Shown here one piece after another: positions 56,059-64,000 of a DNA stretch of 64,000 nucleotides. Below the pieces are notes generated by a model. That model was given only the letters and a program-made list of their open reading frames with translations, searched no databases and had not been told where the DNA came from. Both the position numbers and the translations under genes were made by a program. Source of the DNA: Microbacterium sp. MYb62 (GTDB taxonomy: Bacteria; Actinomycetota; Actinomycetes; Actinomycetales; Microbacteriaceae); assembly GCF_002979475.1 (NCBI RefSeq), contig NZ_PCOY01000001.1, positions 248,001 through 312,000 on the forward strand, read 5' to 3'. Positions within the stretch are counted from its first letter, which is position 1; every line of letters begins with the position of its first letter.

Positions 56059-56739
56059 TCAGCGGACGTATCCGTCGAGTATCTCCGCGATCTCGACGGG
56101 GTGGCTCAGCATGGCGCAGTGCCCGCCGGAGATCTCATCCGCCTCCACGCCCAGACGCTCTCGAGCGAGGGCGCGGAGGAACGCGGCGGGGAAGAAGCGG
56201 TCCTCGGCGAACACGACGAGCCTCGTCGGCACCGCCGGCCACTCGGACAGGGGCCACGGCGCCGCCATCGCCGCCTGCGCCGGATGCGCCCGTTCTCTGC
56301 GCAGGGCCTCATCGGCCAGCTCACGGGGCACGCCGTTGTAGAAGCTCACATACGGGTCGTCGTTGCCGGTGAGCCCGCCGTCGAGAGCGGACTGCGCCTG
56401 CGACGCGGCCAGATACCCCGAGTTCGCCCACCACTGCTCGGGAGACTCCCCCGGCGACGGGATCATCCCCGCCACCAGGACGAGGAGATCGGCGGAGAGG
56501 CGTCCGGCCACCAGCGGTGCGGTGAACGCTCCGAACGAATGACCGACCACCACCACGTCCGGACGCGAGCCGACGAGCTCGACGACCGCATCGGCGTAGT
56601 CATCGAGCGTGAGGGCATCGTCATCGGCGGGAAGGTCGGGAGCGAACACCTCGTGCCCCCGCGCTCTCAGCTCGCCCGCGACCAGATGCCAGGACCATCC
56701 GACATCTCCACCGCCATGGATCACGACGAAAGTGCTCAT
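56059..56739 (-). CDS. Alpha/beta hydrolase
   Basis: A 226-residue hydrolase. The oxyanion-hole segment is VVIHGGGDVGWSWHLVA, the nucleophile elbow GHSFG, an acid is likely in VVFAEDRFFP, and the catalytic histidine is in SGGHCAMLSHPVE. It resembles the small MenH/salicylate-methylesterase-like group; substrate unknown. No clear ribosome site or -10 box is seen at its start. Confidence 0.85.
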   Translation of the reverse strand: MSTFVVIHGGGDVGWSWHLVAGELRARGHEVFAPDLPADDDALTLDDYADAVVELVGSRPDVVVVGHSFGAFTAPLVAGRLSADLLVLVAGMIPSPGESPEQWWANSGYLAASQAQSALDGGLTGNDDPYVSFYNGVPRELADEALRRERAHPAQAAMAAPWPLSEWPAVPTRLVVFAEDRFFPAAFLRALARERLGVEADEISGGHCAMLSHPVEIAEILDGYVR

Positions 56740-56785
56740 CGCCCACCGCCTTCCTCCCGAGCAGAGTACTCCGCCGCGGTCGGCA

Positions 56786-58075
56786 TCAGTACGCCAGCAG
56801 CGCCGCCCTGGTCGCCCGGGTGCGGATCAGCAGCGCACGCTCGTCGTCGACGGCGAGGGAGTCGCGCCCGGTGATCGCGCGCTGCCGGACGGCGGCGAGC
56901 TCGGTCGCGTCTTTGATGAACGCCCGCATCAGGGGGCGGCGGTCTCCCCGCAATCGCGCCGCCCATGCGAGCCCGACCTTGCGCCCCGCCGGCGTCGCGA
57001 GCATCGTGACCTCCTCCGGAGTGAACCACCCGGCCGCCGCGTACTCCTCGAGTCGAGCCCTCGTGAGCCTCGCCTCCTCCCGGCGCAGTGCGATGATGCC
57101 GAGGATGAAGCCGATGAAGAGGGGTACCTGCAGCGTGAAGTAGAGGCCGAAGAAGTCCGCGAACGTCGCCGAACCGTTCCACAGTGCATGCAGCAGGACT
57201 GCTCCGACGAACCCCAGGAGCCCGGCGCCGAGGGCCGACCGCGCGGACCCGTGCCGGCGCGCCACGAGTCCGATCGCGAAGCCGGTCACCGCCGTGAACA
57301 TGGCGTGTGCGAACGGCGAGAGGATGGCGCGCACTCCGAAGGTGACCGTGAGCTGCTCGCCGCCGCCCTCGATGAGGCTGAGGGCGAAGTACTGGATGTT
57401 CTCGGTGAAGGCGAACCCCGCCCCGACGAGGGCCCCGTAGACCACGCCGTCGACGGGTCCGTCGAACGCGCGTCGGGCGAGGAGGAAGATCAGGAAGACA
57501 CCGAGCCCCTTCCAGAACTCCTCCACGATCGGTGCCTGCACGACGGCGGAGAAGGCGTCGGTGGTCGGGCCGATCAGGATCTTCAGCCCGACGTCGACGA
57601 GCAGCGCGAGCCCGACGGCGGCGACCGCCCCCCACGCGATCGCGAAGATCACCAGCCGTTTCGGCTCGGGTTCCCAGCGGTCGATCATCCGCACGCCGAG
57701 GAACACGATCGTGAGCGGGATGAGCGCCAGCACCAGCCCGACCACGGAGGCGGTGACCCCGAGCGCCCACCCGAAGTATCCGATCAGGGCAAGGAGGAGG
57801 AAGCCCAGGAAGCCGAACAGCCAGAGCGAGACCGAGCGCCCCTTCCTCGTCGGCACGGGCAGCGCGGGCAGGGACTCCGCCGGCGACGGCGCGACCGGAG
57901 CAGGCGGCGTGTACGGGGTCGGCTGCGCCAGCGGCGACGCATACTCCGCCCGCCGCAGCGACGCGGCGGGCGGGGCATACGGTGCCGACGCGACGCCCGG
58001 CTGCGCGGGCTGCCGCACGGGTGGCGGCGTGTACGGCAGCGGCTGCTGCGACGGGGGCGGTCCTCCGAAACTCAT
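56786..58075 (-). CDS. PrsW family intramembrane metalloprotease
   Basis: A 429-residue membrane protein. Residues 1-75 are Pro/Ala-rich and cytoplasmic; a block of about eight transmembrane segments follows. The conserved motifs are APIVEEFWKGLGVF (EExxK), GAGFAFTENIQYF (FxxxEN) and the histidine-containing segments SPFAHAMFTA and VLLHALWNG. The C-terminal 120 residues are soluble. PrsW in Bacillus cleaves an anti-sigma factor; the target here is unknown. TAAGCT lies 6 bases before the ATG (leaderless). Confidence 0.9.
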   Translation of the reverse strand: MSFGGPPPSQQPLPYTPPPVRQPAQPGVASAPYAPPAASLRRAEYASPLAQPTPYTPPAPVAPSPAESLPALPVPTRKGRSVSLWLFGFLGFLLLALIGYFGWALGVTASVVGLVLALIPLTIVFLGVRMIDRWEPEPKRLVIFAIAWGAVAAVGLALLVDVGLKILIGPTTDAFSAVVQAPIVEEFWKGLGVFLIFLLARRAFDGPVDGVVYGALVGAGFAFTENIQYFALSLIEGGGEQLTVTFGVRAILSPFAHAMFTAVTGFAIGLVARRHGSARSALGAGLLGFVGAVLLHALWNGSATFADFFGLYFTLQVPLFIGFILGIIALRREEARLTRARLEEYAAAGWFTPEEVTMLATPAGRKVGLAWAARLRGDRRPLMRAFIKDATELAAVRQRAITGRDSLAVDDERALLIRTRATRAALLAY

Positions 58076-58164
58076 AGCCAAAGCTTATGCGGCACAAGAG
58101 TGAAGTCACGGGTATGGCGGAGTCCTCCACCCGTTCAGCGCTCACCACCCGGTAGCGTGTAACC

Positions 58165-59034
58165 ATGCGGTTCGCTCATCTGCGCCGTCCTGACTCCCCT
58201 CGTGCGGTTCTCGCCGTGGTGCAGGACTCGGACGCCATCCTCGTCTCTGATCTCCTGACCGACGCCCCTGCCACGCTGCAGCAGCTGATCGAGGGTGGGG
58301 ATGCGCTGCTCGACCGGCTGCGTGACGCCCTGGCCGAGACCGCCGCGCCGCGGCACCCCCTCGACGACTGGGCCTTCGCCTCCGCCGTGCTCGCTCCTCC
58401 CGCGGTGCTGGCCGTCGGCTTGAACTACGCCGCCCACTCGAGCGAGCTGGGGTTGAAGACCGATGCCGCCCCGACCGTCTTCACGCTGTGGCCGAACTCG
58501 CTCACGGGGCACGACCAGACCACGTCGTGGCCGCGGAGTCTGAGCGAGGCCGTCGACTACGAGGCGGAGCTCGGTGTGCTGATCGGCTCGCCCGCCAAGG
58601 ACGTCGCCGAGGCGGATGCGCTCACGCACGTCTGGGGCTACACCGTGGTCAACGACATCACCGCCAGGAACATCCAGTTCTCCGAGGCGCAGTGGTCCCG
58701 CTGCAAGTCCTTCGACGGATTCACCCCGACCGGGCCGTTCGCCGTCACCGCGGAAGAGATCCCCGACCCGCAGGACCTGCACATCTGGGCGGTCGTCGAC
58801 GGCCACACCGTGCAGGACGCGAGCACCGACCAGATGGTGCGCTCGGTCGCGAAGCTGATCGCGCACCTGTCCCAGTCGCTCACGCTGCTCCCGGGCACCC
58901 TGATCTCGACCGGAAGCCCCGGGGGCGCCGGATACTCGCGCGATCCGCAGATCTTCCTCCGCGACCACTCGACCGTCACGGTCGGCATCGACGGCATCGG
59001 CGAGCTCACGACGCACTGCCGGATCACCGACTGA
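58165..59034 (+). CDS. Fumarylacetoacetate hydrolase family protein
   Basis: A 289-residue FAH-fold enzyme. The metal-binding block VDYEAELGVLIG, the GYTVVNDITARNIQ segment, and KSFDGFTPTGPF are diagnostic; the ending GTLISTGSPGGAGYSRDPQIFL is also typical. Members hydrolyse or decarboxylate acylpyruvates and related 2-oxo acids; the substrate is not resolved. TAGCGT is 6 bases before the ATG (leaderless). It converges on aspA at a strong palindrome. Confidence 0.9.
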   Translation: MRFAHLRRPDSPRAVLAVVQDSDAILVSDLLTDAPATLQQLIEGGDALLDRLRDALAETAAPRHPLDDWAFASAVLAPPAVLAVGLNYAAHSSELGLKTDAAPTVFTLWPNSLTGHDQTTSWPRSLSEAVDYEAELGVLIGSPAKDVAEADALTHVWGYTVVNDITARNIQFSEAQWSRCKSFDGFTPTGPFAVTAEEIPDPQDLHIWAVVDGHTVQDASTDQMVRSVAKLIAHLSQSLTLLPGTLISTGSPGGAGYSRDPQIFLRDHSTVTVGIDGIGELTTHCRITD

Positions 59035-59045
59035 CGCCGACGGAC

Positions 59046-59093
59046 GCAGTAAGAGGGGGACGGATGCCGCGGCATCCGTCCCCCTCTTACTGC
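59046..59093. terminator. 48-bp perfect palindrome, bidirectional terminator
   Basis: The 24-base left half (59046-59069) is the exact reverse complement of the right half (59070-59093), without a loop. It lies between the convergent FAH and aspA stops and includes AAGAGGGGGA and TCCCCCTCTT. In RNA it would form a stem of about 22 bp. Confidence 0.85.
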
Positions 59094-59099
59094 GGTCGG

Positions 59100-60560
59100 T
59101 CAGATCTCGATGAGGTCCTCCGGCGCGATCACCGGGATCGCAGCCGTGATGGTCTCCAGTCCGGAGAGGCGCGCCGGCGACAGCTGCTTGACGACCTCGT
59201 CGCGAGACATCAGCCCGGCCTCGACGACCAGGTCTGCCACGCTGCGGTTCGTCAGGAGCGCGGTCTTCGCGAGCGCCGCGGCAGCCGCGTAGCCGATGAA
59301 CGGCGTGAGCGCCGTGATGACGCCGACGGACGCCCCCACCATCGCGCCCAGGCGGTCGCGGTTCGCGGTGATGCCGTCGACGCAGTTGACGCGCAGGGTC
59401 CACATCGCCTGACGCATCCAGGTGATCGACTGGAAGATCGAGTGCGCGATGACCGGCTCGAAGGCGTTCAGCTGCAGCTGTCCCGCCTCCGCCGCCATCG
59501 TCACGGTCATGTCGGCACCGGCGACGGCGAACGCCACCTGGTTCACGACCTCGGGGATGACCGGGTTCACCTTGCCGGGCATGATGCTGGAGCCCGCCTG
59601 CATCGCCGGCAGGTTGATCTCGCCGAGTCCCGCCTGCGGGCCGGACGAGAGGAGGCGGAGGTCGTTGCAGATCTTCGACAGCTTCATCGCGTTGCGCTTG
59701 AGCGTCGAGGAGAACGACATGAACGATCCGGTGTCACTGGTGGCCTCGACGAGATCGCCCGCCGTGCGCAGATCGAGCTCGGTGATCGCGCGCAGGTGCT
59801 TCAGCACGGCGGGCGCGTAGCCCGGGTGCGTGGTGATGCCGGTGCCGATCGCGGTGGCGCCCATGTTGATCTCGAACATCAGCGAGGCGTTCTCGGTGAG
59901 ACGCGTGTGGTCGTAGCCGAGCGTCGTCGCGAAGCCGTTGAACTCCTGGCCGAGCGTCATCGGCACGGCATCCTGCAGCTGGGTGCGCCCGACCTTCAGC
60001 ACGTCGTGGAACTCGCGCGACTTGCCCAGGAACGACAGCCGCAACAGGTCGAGCTCCTCGAGCAGCGAGCGCAGAGTGAGCGAGAGGCCGATCTTGACGG
60101 CAGTCGGGTAGACGTCGTTCGTCGACTGGCTGCGGTTGGTGTGGTCGATCGGCGACAGGAAAGCGTAATCGCCTTTGTCGCGCCCGGCCATCTCGAGCGC
60201 GATGTTGGTGATGACCTCGTTCGCGTTCATGTTGGTCGAGGTGCCGGCACCGCCCTGGATGACGCCCACCGTGAACTGCTCGTGGAACTCGCCGTCGATC
60301 ACGCGCTGTGCTGCACGGTCGATCAGGTCGGCACGTTCGGGATCGAGCACGCCGATCTCGCGGTTCGCGCGGGCACTCGCCTGCTTGACCATCGCCAGGC
60401 CGACCACCAGGTCGGGATACACCGAGATGGGCCGCTTCGTGATCGGGAAGTTCGCGTCGGCGCGGGCGGTGTGGATCCCCCAGTACGCGTCGACGGGAAT
60501 CTCCATGCTCCCGAGCGAATCGGTCTCGGTGCGGGTCAGGGTAGGCGCGGCAGAAGCCAT
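59100..60560 (-). CDS. aspA: Aspartate ammonia-lyase
   Basis: Reversibly deaminates aspartate to fumarate. The 486 residues carry the superfamily signature GSSIMPGKVNP near residue 318, the substrate-binding TSTNMNANEVI and DHTNRSQSTNDVYPTA. The LGQEFNGF segment and overall length fit AspA rather than fumarase C. A GAGGATG ribosome site precedes the ATG. Confidence 0.93.
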   Translation of the reverse strand: MASAAPTLTRTETDSLGSMEIPVDAYWGIHTARADANFPITKRPISVYPDLVVGLAMVKQASARANREIGVLDPERADLIDRAAQRVIDGEFHEQFTVGVIQGGAGTSTNMNANEVITNIALEMAGRDKGDYAFLSPIDHTNRSQSTNDVYPTAVKIGLSLTLRSLLEELDLLRLSFLGKSREFHDVLKVGRTQLQDAVPMTLGQEFNGFATTLGYDHTRLTENASLMFEINMGATAIGTGITTHPGYAPAVLKHLRAITELDLRTAGDLVEATSDTGSFMSFSSTLKRNAMKLSKICNDLRLLSSGPQAGLGEINLPAMQAGSSIMPGKVNPVIPEVVNQVAFAVAGADMTVTMAAEAGQLQLNAFEPVIAHSIFQSITWMRQAMWTLRVNCVDGITANRDRLGAMVGASVGVITALTPFIGYAAAAALAKTALLTNRSVADLVVEAGLMSRDEVVKQLSPARLSGLETITAAIPVIAPEDLIEI

Positions 60561-60621
60561 GTCACATCCTCGTGGGTCGTGGCGGGTGAGAAGGGTGGGG
60601 GATGCGTCCAGTCTACGCCGC

Positions 60622-61542
60622 TCAGCGCCCGGGTTTGCGGGAGAAGGCCTCGAGTCGCCCTTCCGGCGTGAGCGCGGACATGCGCGTCAGCCAGGCCTCG
60701 GAGAAGTAGTCGCCGGTCGCCGCGTCGGTCACCGGAACGACGGTATGGGTGATCGTGTCCGGATACACGTGCACGAGTTGGAAGGCCTGCGCGGCGTCCA
60801 TGCCGTTCACCTCTGCCGAAGGGCGTGCCACGTTCATCGTGTAACAGGTGGCCGAAGCGACGCTCACCGGAACCCCGGCGAACGTCCCGGACGAGGAGTA
60901 GTGCAGGTGGCCGGCGAGGATGCCCCGGACATCGCTGTCACGGATGACCGCGGCGAGCTCGTCCTGATGGCGCAGCTCCAGGATGTCGAAGAGAGGCAGA
61001 TGACTCGGAACCGGCGGGTGGTGCATCGCCAACAGCGTGCCGTGCGGAGCGGGCTCGGCGAGGACGTCGGCGAGCCAGGACAGCTGCCCCTGGTCGAGGT
61101 CGCCGTGATGCCAGCCGGGAACGCTGGTGTCGAGCGCGATGAGACGCAGGCCGTCGAGGTCCCAGATGCCCGTGATGGGCTCTTCGGTCGGCTCCAGGTC
61201 GAGCAGTCCCGCGCGCAGCGCCGGCCGCTCATCGTGGTTGCCGGCCACCCAGACGACGGGCGCATCCAGTTCCGCGGCCACCGGCTCGACCGCCGCGCGC
61301 AGACGGCGATAGGCATCGGGCTCCCCCAGATCGGCCAGGTCGCCCGTGACGACGATCGCGGCGGGATGCGGATGCACCGTGCGGATCGCCTCCAACGTGC
61401 GCGCGAAGCTCTCCGCGACGTCGTAGCGGCCCCCGAGAGGCGCTCCTCCCGCGAGGAAGTGCGGGTCGCTGACATGGATGATCACGTGCGATGCGGGCGC
61501 GTGCCTGCCGAAGACGTGCGAACTGCCGGTTCCTGCGGACAT
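60622..61542 (-). CDS. Metallophosphoesterase (CpdA-like phosphodiesterase)
   Basis: A 306-residue calcineurin-like phosphoesterase with the motifs HVSDPHFLAG, TGDLADLGE, AGNHDERPAL, LLAMHHPPVP and GILAGHLHYSSSG. It resembles 3',5'-cyclic-AMP phosphodiesterase CpdA and glycerophosphodiesterase GpdQ; the exact substrate is not determined. TAGGCT lies 6 bases before the ATG (leaderless). Confidence 0.88.
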   Translation of the reverse strand: MSAGTGSSHVFGRHAPASHVIIHVSDPHFLAGGAPLGGRYDVAESFARTLEAIRTVHPHPAAIVVTGDLADLGEPDAYRRLRAAVEPVAAELDAPVVWVAGNHDERPALRAGLLDLEPTEEPITGIWDLDGLRLIALDTSVPGWHHGDLDQGQLSWLADVLAEPAPHGTLLAMHHPPVPSHLPLFDILELRHQDELAAVIRDSDVRGILAGHLHYSSSGTFAGVPVSVASATCYTMNVARPSAEVNGMDAAQAFQLVHVYPDTITHTVVPVTDAATGDYFSEAWLTRMSALTPEGRLEAFSRKPGR

Positions 61543-61602
61543 GGCCTCAGCCTAGGCGTCGGCACCGACCTCGATGAAAGCGATCACCGTGACGCGACGC
61601 CG

Positions 61603-61938
61603 TCAGTGGCCGACGACGAGGAGCAGGATGCCGCTGACGACGGCAGCGGCGCAGAGGGCGAAGCACCCGTACGCACCGACGAGGGCCAGCGACTTCTGCC
61701 CCTCGGTCAGCGGGCTCTTGCGTGCGGCCTTCGCCGCCTGCTTCTCGGCACGCTTGAGCTCCTTCTCGGAGATCACGGTGATGGCGTCGGTGAATTCCGC
61801 AGGACTCACGACCGGAGCACGGCCGCTGCGCACCAGCAGGCGGAGTCCGAGGGCATAGAAGGTGACGATGGCCGCGGCGCCGATGAGCGCCGCGAGGAAC
61901 ACCTGCAGGAAGGCGAGCCAGTCGATGACGACGTTCAT
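61603..61938 (-). CDS. Small membrane protein paired with Pit transporter
   Basis: A 111-residue protein with an N-terminal transmembrane segment (about residues 9-35), a charged middle (ISEKELKRAEKQAAKAARK) and a C-terminal transmembrane segment. It overlaps the end of the Pit gene by four bases (ATGA) and is probably translationally coupled. The family is not known to me; I infer a role linked to phosphate transport. Confidence 0.75.
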   Translation of the reverse strand: MNVVIDWLAFLQVFLAALIGAAAIVTFYALGLRLLVRSGRAPVVSPAEFTDAITVISEKELKRAEKQAAKAARKSPLTEGQKSLALVGAYGCFALCAAAVVSGILLLVVGH

Positions 61939-63317
61939 TCCGACTCCCCGTTCCGGTCCGCAACCGACTTCTTCGACGACGCCGACTTCGACGAACCGGT
62001 GCCCGCCTTGGCCTTGGCCTGCGCCTTCTTCTTCGCCTTGGCCTCGGCATCCTTCTTGGCCTGAGCCTTGACCTTCTCACGAGCCTCGGCGCGGGCCCTG
62101 GCCTCTGCCTTGGCCTGTTCGATGCGCTGCTGCCGACGCGTCGGCGGGGGCGTGTCGGGAAGCTCGATGGCCCGCCCGGACTCGGCGACGTCGCTCATGG
62201 CGTTCGCAGGCGTCACGGCGTTGCGACGCGAGCGCATGAAGAGCCCGAGGATGATCGCGAGGGCGATGACCGCGTCGATCGCGACGCCCCAGTTGCCCAG
62301 CCAGACCACGAGCAACGCGGCCAGGGCGCCCACTCCGCCGGCGGCCGGAAGCGTCAGCAGCCAGCCGATGCCGATGCGGCCGGCGGTCCGCCAGCGGACG
62401 GTGGAGCCGCGGCGGCCGAGGCCGGAGCCGATGACCGAGCCGGAGGCGACCTGCGTCGTGGAGAGCGCGAAACCGAGAGCGCTGGAAGCGAGGATCGTGG
62501 CGGCGGTCGAGCTCTCCGCCGCGAAGCCCTGGGCGGGCTTGACGTCGGTCAGCCCCTTGCCGAGGGTACGGATGATGCGCCACCCGCCGAGATAGGTTCC
62601 GAGCGCGATCGTGAACGCGCAGGCGATGATCACCCAGAGCTCGGGCTCGTGGTGCGCTCCCGACTGCCAGCCGATCGTGATCATCGCGAGCGTGATCACG
62701 CCCATGGTCTTCTGCGCGTCATTGGTGCCGTGGGCGAGGGCGACCAGGGACGACGTGAAGATCTGCCCCCAGCGGAACCCGTCGCGGCCGTCGGGCTTGC
62801 CGTCGTAACGACGGGTGACGGAGTAGGCGATCTTCGTCGCCGCGAAGGCGATCAGACCGGCTGTGACCGGCGCGATCAGAGCGGGGAGCACGATCTTCGA
62901 GAGCACCATTCCGAAGTCGATGCCGCCGATGCCCGCGCCCACCAGGGTCGCGCCGATGAGGCCGCCGAAGAGGGCGTGCGACGAGCTCGACGGCAGGCCG
63001 AGGAGCCAGGTCAGCATGTTCCAGGTGATGGCGCCGATCAGACCGGCGAAGATCAGCGAGAGGAACAGATCCGCTCCCGCATCGATGATCGCATCCTCCC
63101 GGATGATGCCACCGGAGATGGTCTTCGAGACCTCTGTCGACAGGAAGGCGCCGACGAGGTTCAGCACGGCGGCGAGGAGGACGGCGGTCTTGGGCTTCAG
63201 CGCACCGGTGGCGATCGGCGTCGCCATGGCGTTCGCGGTGTCGTGAAAGCCGTTGGTGAAGTCGAAGAAGAGTGCCAGCGCGATGACAAGCACGACGATG
63301 AGGGCTGCGGTTTCCAC
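61935..63317 (-). CDS. Inorganic phosphate transporter (Pit family)
   Basis: Low-affinity phosphate (metal-phosphate) symporter, 460 residues, about ten transmembrane segments. The Pit signature is present twice: FDFTNGFHDTANAMATPIAT near the start and ALAHGTNDAQKTMGVI in the middle; GLPSSSSHALFGG is also typical. The last 90 residues are an unusual Lys/Ala-rich helical tail (QAKAEARARAEAREKVKAQA and more). The GTG start at 63317 has no strong ribosome site. A candidate PHO box lies upstream. Confidence 0.92.
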   Translation of the reverse strand: METAALIVVLVIALALFFDFTNGFHDTANAMATPIATGALKPKTAVLLAAVLNLVGAFLSTEVSKTISGGIIREDAIIDAGADLFLSLIFAGLIGAITWNMLTWLLGLPSSSSHALFGGLIGATLVGAGIGGIDFGMVLSKIVLPALIAPVTAGLIAFAATKIAYSVTRRYDGKPDGRDGFRWGQIFTSSLVALAHGTNDAQKTMGVITLAMITIGWQSGAHHEPELWVIIACAFTIALGTYLGGWRIIRTLGKGLTDVKPAQGFAAESSTAATILASSALGFALSTTQVASGSVIGSGLGRRGSTVRWRTAGRIGIGWLLTLPAAGGVGALAALLVVWLGNWGVAIDAVIALAIILGLFMRSRRNAVTPANAMSDVAESGRAIELPDTPPPTRRQQRIEQAKAEARARAEAREKVKAQAKKDAEAKAKKKAQAKAKAGTGSSKSASSKKSVADRNGESE

Positions 63318-63380
63318 CGTTCGCTTTCGGTCGTTTGAGGAAGAAGGAGATGTCGACGTGATCGACGTGACGAACGAAGA

Positions 63381-63413
63381 GTTCACCGTGGGTTTGACTT
63401 CCGTTAACCGGCC
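63381..63413. promoter_or_regulatory. Candidate PHO box (three 11-bp direct repeat units)
   Basis: Three adjacent 11-base units, GTTCACCGTGG, GTTTGACTTCC and GTTAACCGGCC, match the direct-repeat pattern of actinobacterial PhoP boxes (GTTCACC-like units spaced by 11). They lie about 64 bases before the Pit start, in the opposite orientation to the gene, and about 60 bases before the divergent peptidase gene. Confidence 0.55.
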
Positions 63414-63473
63414 CCGGTAAATCCTCCCACCCTCCCCCGTGCCGGTCAACTCGACCTGGGATAGCGTGAGACG

Positions 63474-64000
63474 GTGACTGACGCCCCCGCCGCTGCCCGC
63501 CGCTCGACGCTCCGCACCCATCACGGTGACACGTTCGACGATCCCTACGAATGGCTTCGCGCCAAGGAATCCGCGGAGGTCGTCTCGCACCTCGAAGCGG
63601 AGAACGCCCACACCGACGCCGAGACGGCACACCTCGCCGATCTGCGGGAGCGCCTCTTCCAGGAGATCAAGGGCCGCGTCCAGGAGACCGACCTCTCCGT
63701 TCCCACCCGACGCGGTGACTGGTGGTACTACAGCCGCACCGCGGAAGGGGCGCAGTACGGCATCCACTGCCGCGCCACTGCCGAACCCGACGACTGGACT
63801 CCCCCGCGTCTCGAAGCCGGAGTCCCGGTTCCCGGCGAAGTCGTGCTCCTCGACGGCAACGTCGAGGCGGAGGGGCATGAGTTCTTCTCGCTCGGCGCCT
63901 TCGACACCTCCGACGACGCGACGAAGCTGCTCTGGTCCACCGACTTCGAGGGCGATGAGCTCTACACGGTGCACGTGCGCGACCTCGCCACGGGCATCAC
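63474..64000 (+). CDS. S9 family peptidase (oligopeptidase B-like), 3' end outside window
   Basis: The first 175 residues of a prolyl-oligopeptidase family serine peptidase: DDPYEWLRAKESAEVVSHLEAEN is the conserved N-terminus, followed by LFQEIKGRVQETDLSVPTRRGDWWYY and the first blades of the propeller. The catalytic domain lies beyond the edge, so activity cannot be checked. The GTG start has a TAGCGT box 6 bases upstream (leaderless). It is divergent from the Pit gene. Confidence 0.88.
   Translation, partial: MTDAPAAARRSTLRTHHGDTFDDPYEWLRAKESAEVVSHLEAENAHTDAETAHLADLRERLFQEIKGRVQETDLSVPTRRGDWWYYSRTAEGAQYGIHCRATAEPDDWTPPRLEAGVPVPGEVVLLDGNVEAEGHEFFSLGAFDTSDDATKLLWSTDFEGDELYTVHVRDLATGI

Overview
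The window is high-GC DNA with dense, often overlapping genes. It fits an actinobacterium of the family Microbacteriaceae, most likely Microbacterium. The evidence is a complete DAP-lysine gene set (dapA, dapB, dapF), a recA-recX pair with an actinobacterial SOS box, ClgR, DUF3046 and DUF5302 proteins, an actinobacterial-type tmRNA tag (AETKRNDFALAA), and many genes that start 6-7 bases after a TANNNT -10 box (leaderless). The taxonomic call is inference from gene content.

Layout. 1-3035: a CtpE-like P-type ATPase cut by the window edge, then a GNAT acetyltransferase. 3074-4869: a decayed integrative element at the 3' end of the tmRNA gene, bounded by 78-bp direct repeats, holding a broken tyrosine integrase, frameshifted or truncated phage-like genes and one intact SnoaL-like gene. 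4854-5223: tmRNA (ssrA). 5365-33271: mostly core genes on the minus strand: hflX, dapF, miaA, miaB, recX, recA, DUF3046, clgR, a stand-alone cinA domain, pgsA, ftsK, RNase J, dapA, an SDR gene with folA and thyA, dapB and pnp. Single genes on the plus strand (SIMPL protein, methyltransferase, NUDIX hydrolase, thioredoxin-like protein, DUF4395 protein, OsmC) are interspersed.

33.3-52.9 kb: an accessory-looking segment between pnp and rpsO, two genes usually adjacent. It holds UDP-glucose dehydrogenase, a glycosyltransferase-SGNH hydrolase fusion, a DedA protein, a DUF5302 protein, a dicarboxylate symporter divergent from a CitA/CitB-type two-component system, an FAD oxidase, a luciferase-like monooxygenase with its partner FMN reductase, an acyltransferase, a class C beta-lactamase-like hydrolase, the iron-uptake operon efeUOB behind a DtxR/IdeR-like box, and an isopenicillin-N-synthase-like oxygenase.

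52.9-64 kb: rpsO, an MFS transporter preceded by a 7-codon leaderless ORF, a YceI protein, an FKBP isomerase, an alpha/beta hydrolase, a PrsW-type protease, a fumarylacetoacetase-family protein, aspA, a phosphodiesterase, a Pit phosphate transporter with a partner small membrane protein and a candidate PHO box, and the start of a prolyl-oligopeptidase-family peptidase cut by the right edge.

The most distinctive signals are the ssrA-integrated remnant, an aldo/keto-reductase homologue with all four catalytic-tetrad positions substituted, the translationally coupled mini-ORF before the MFS gene, a palindromic operator shared by the luciferase-like and YceI genes, the rpsO/pnp split, and 22 leaderless starts. 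I did not see a CRISPR array or a clearly new defence system.
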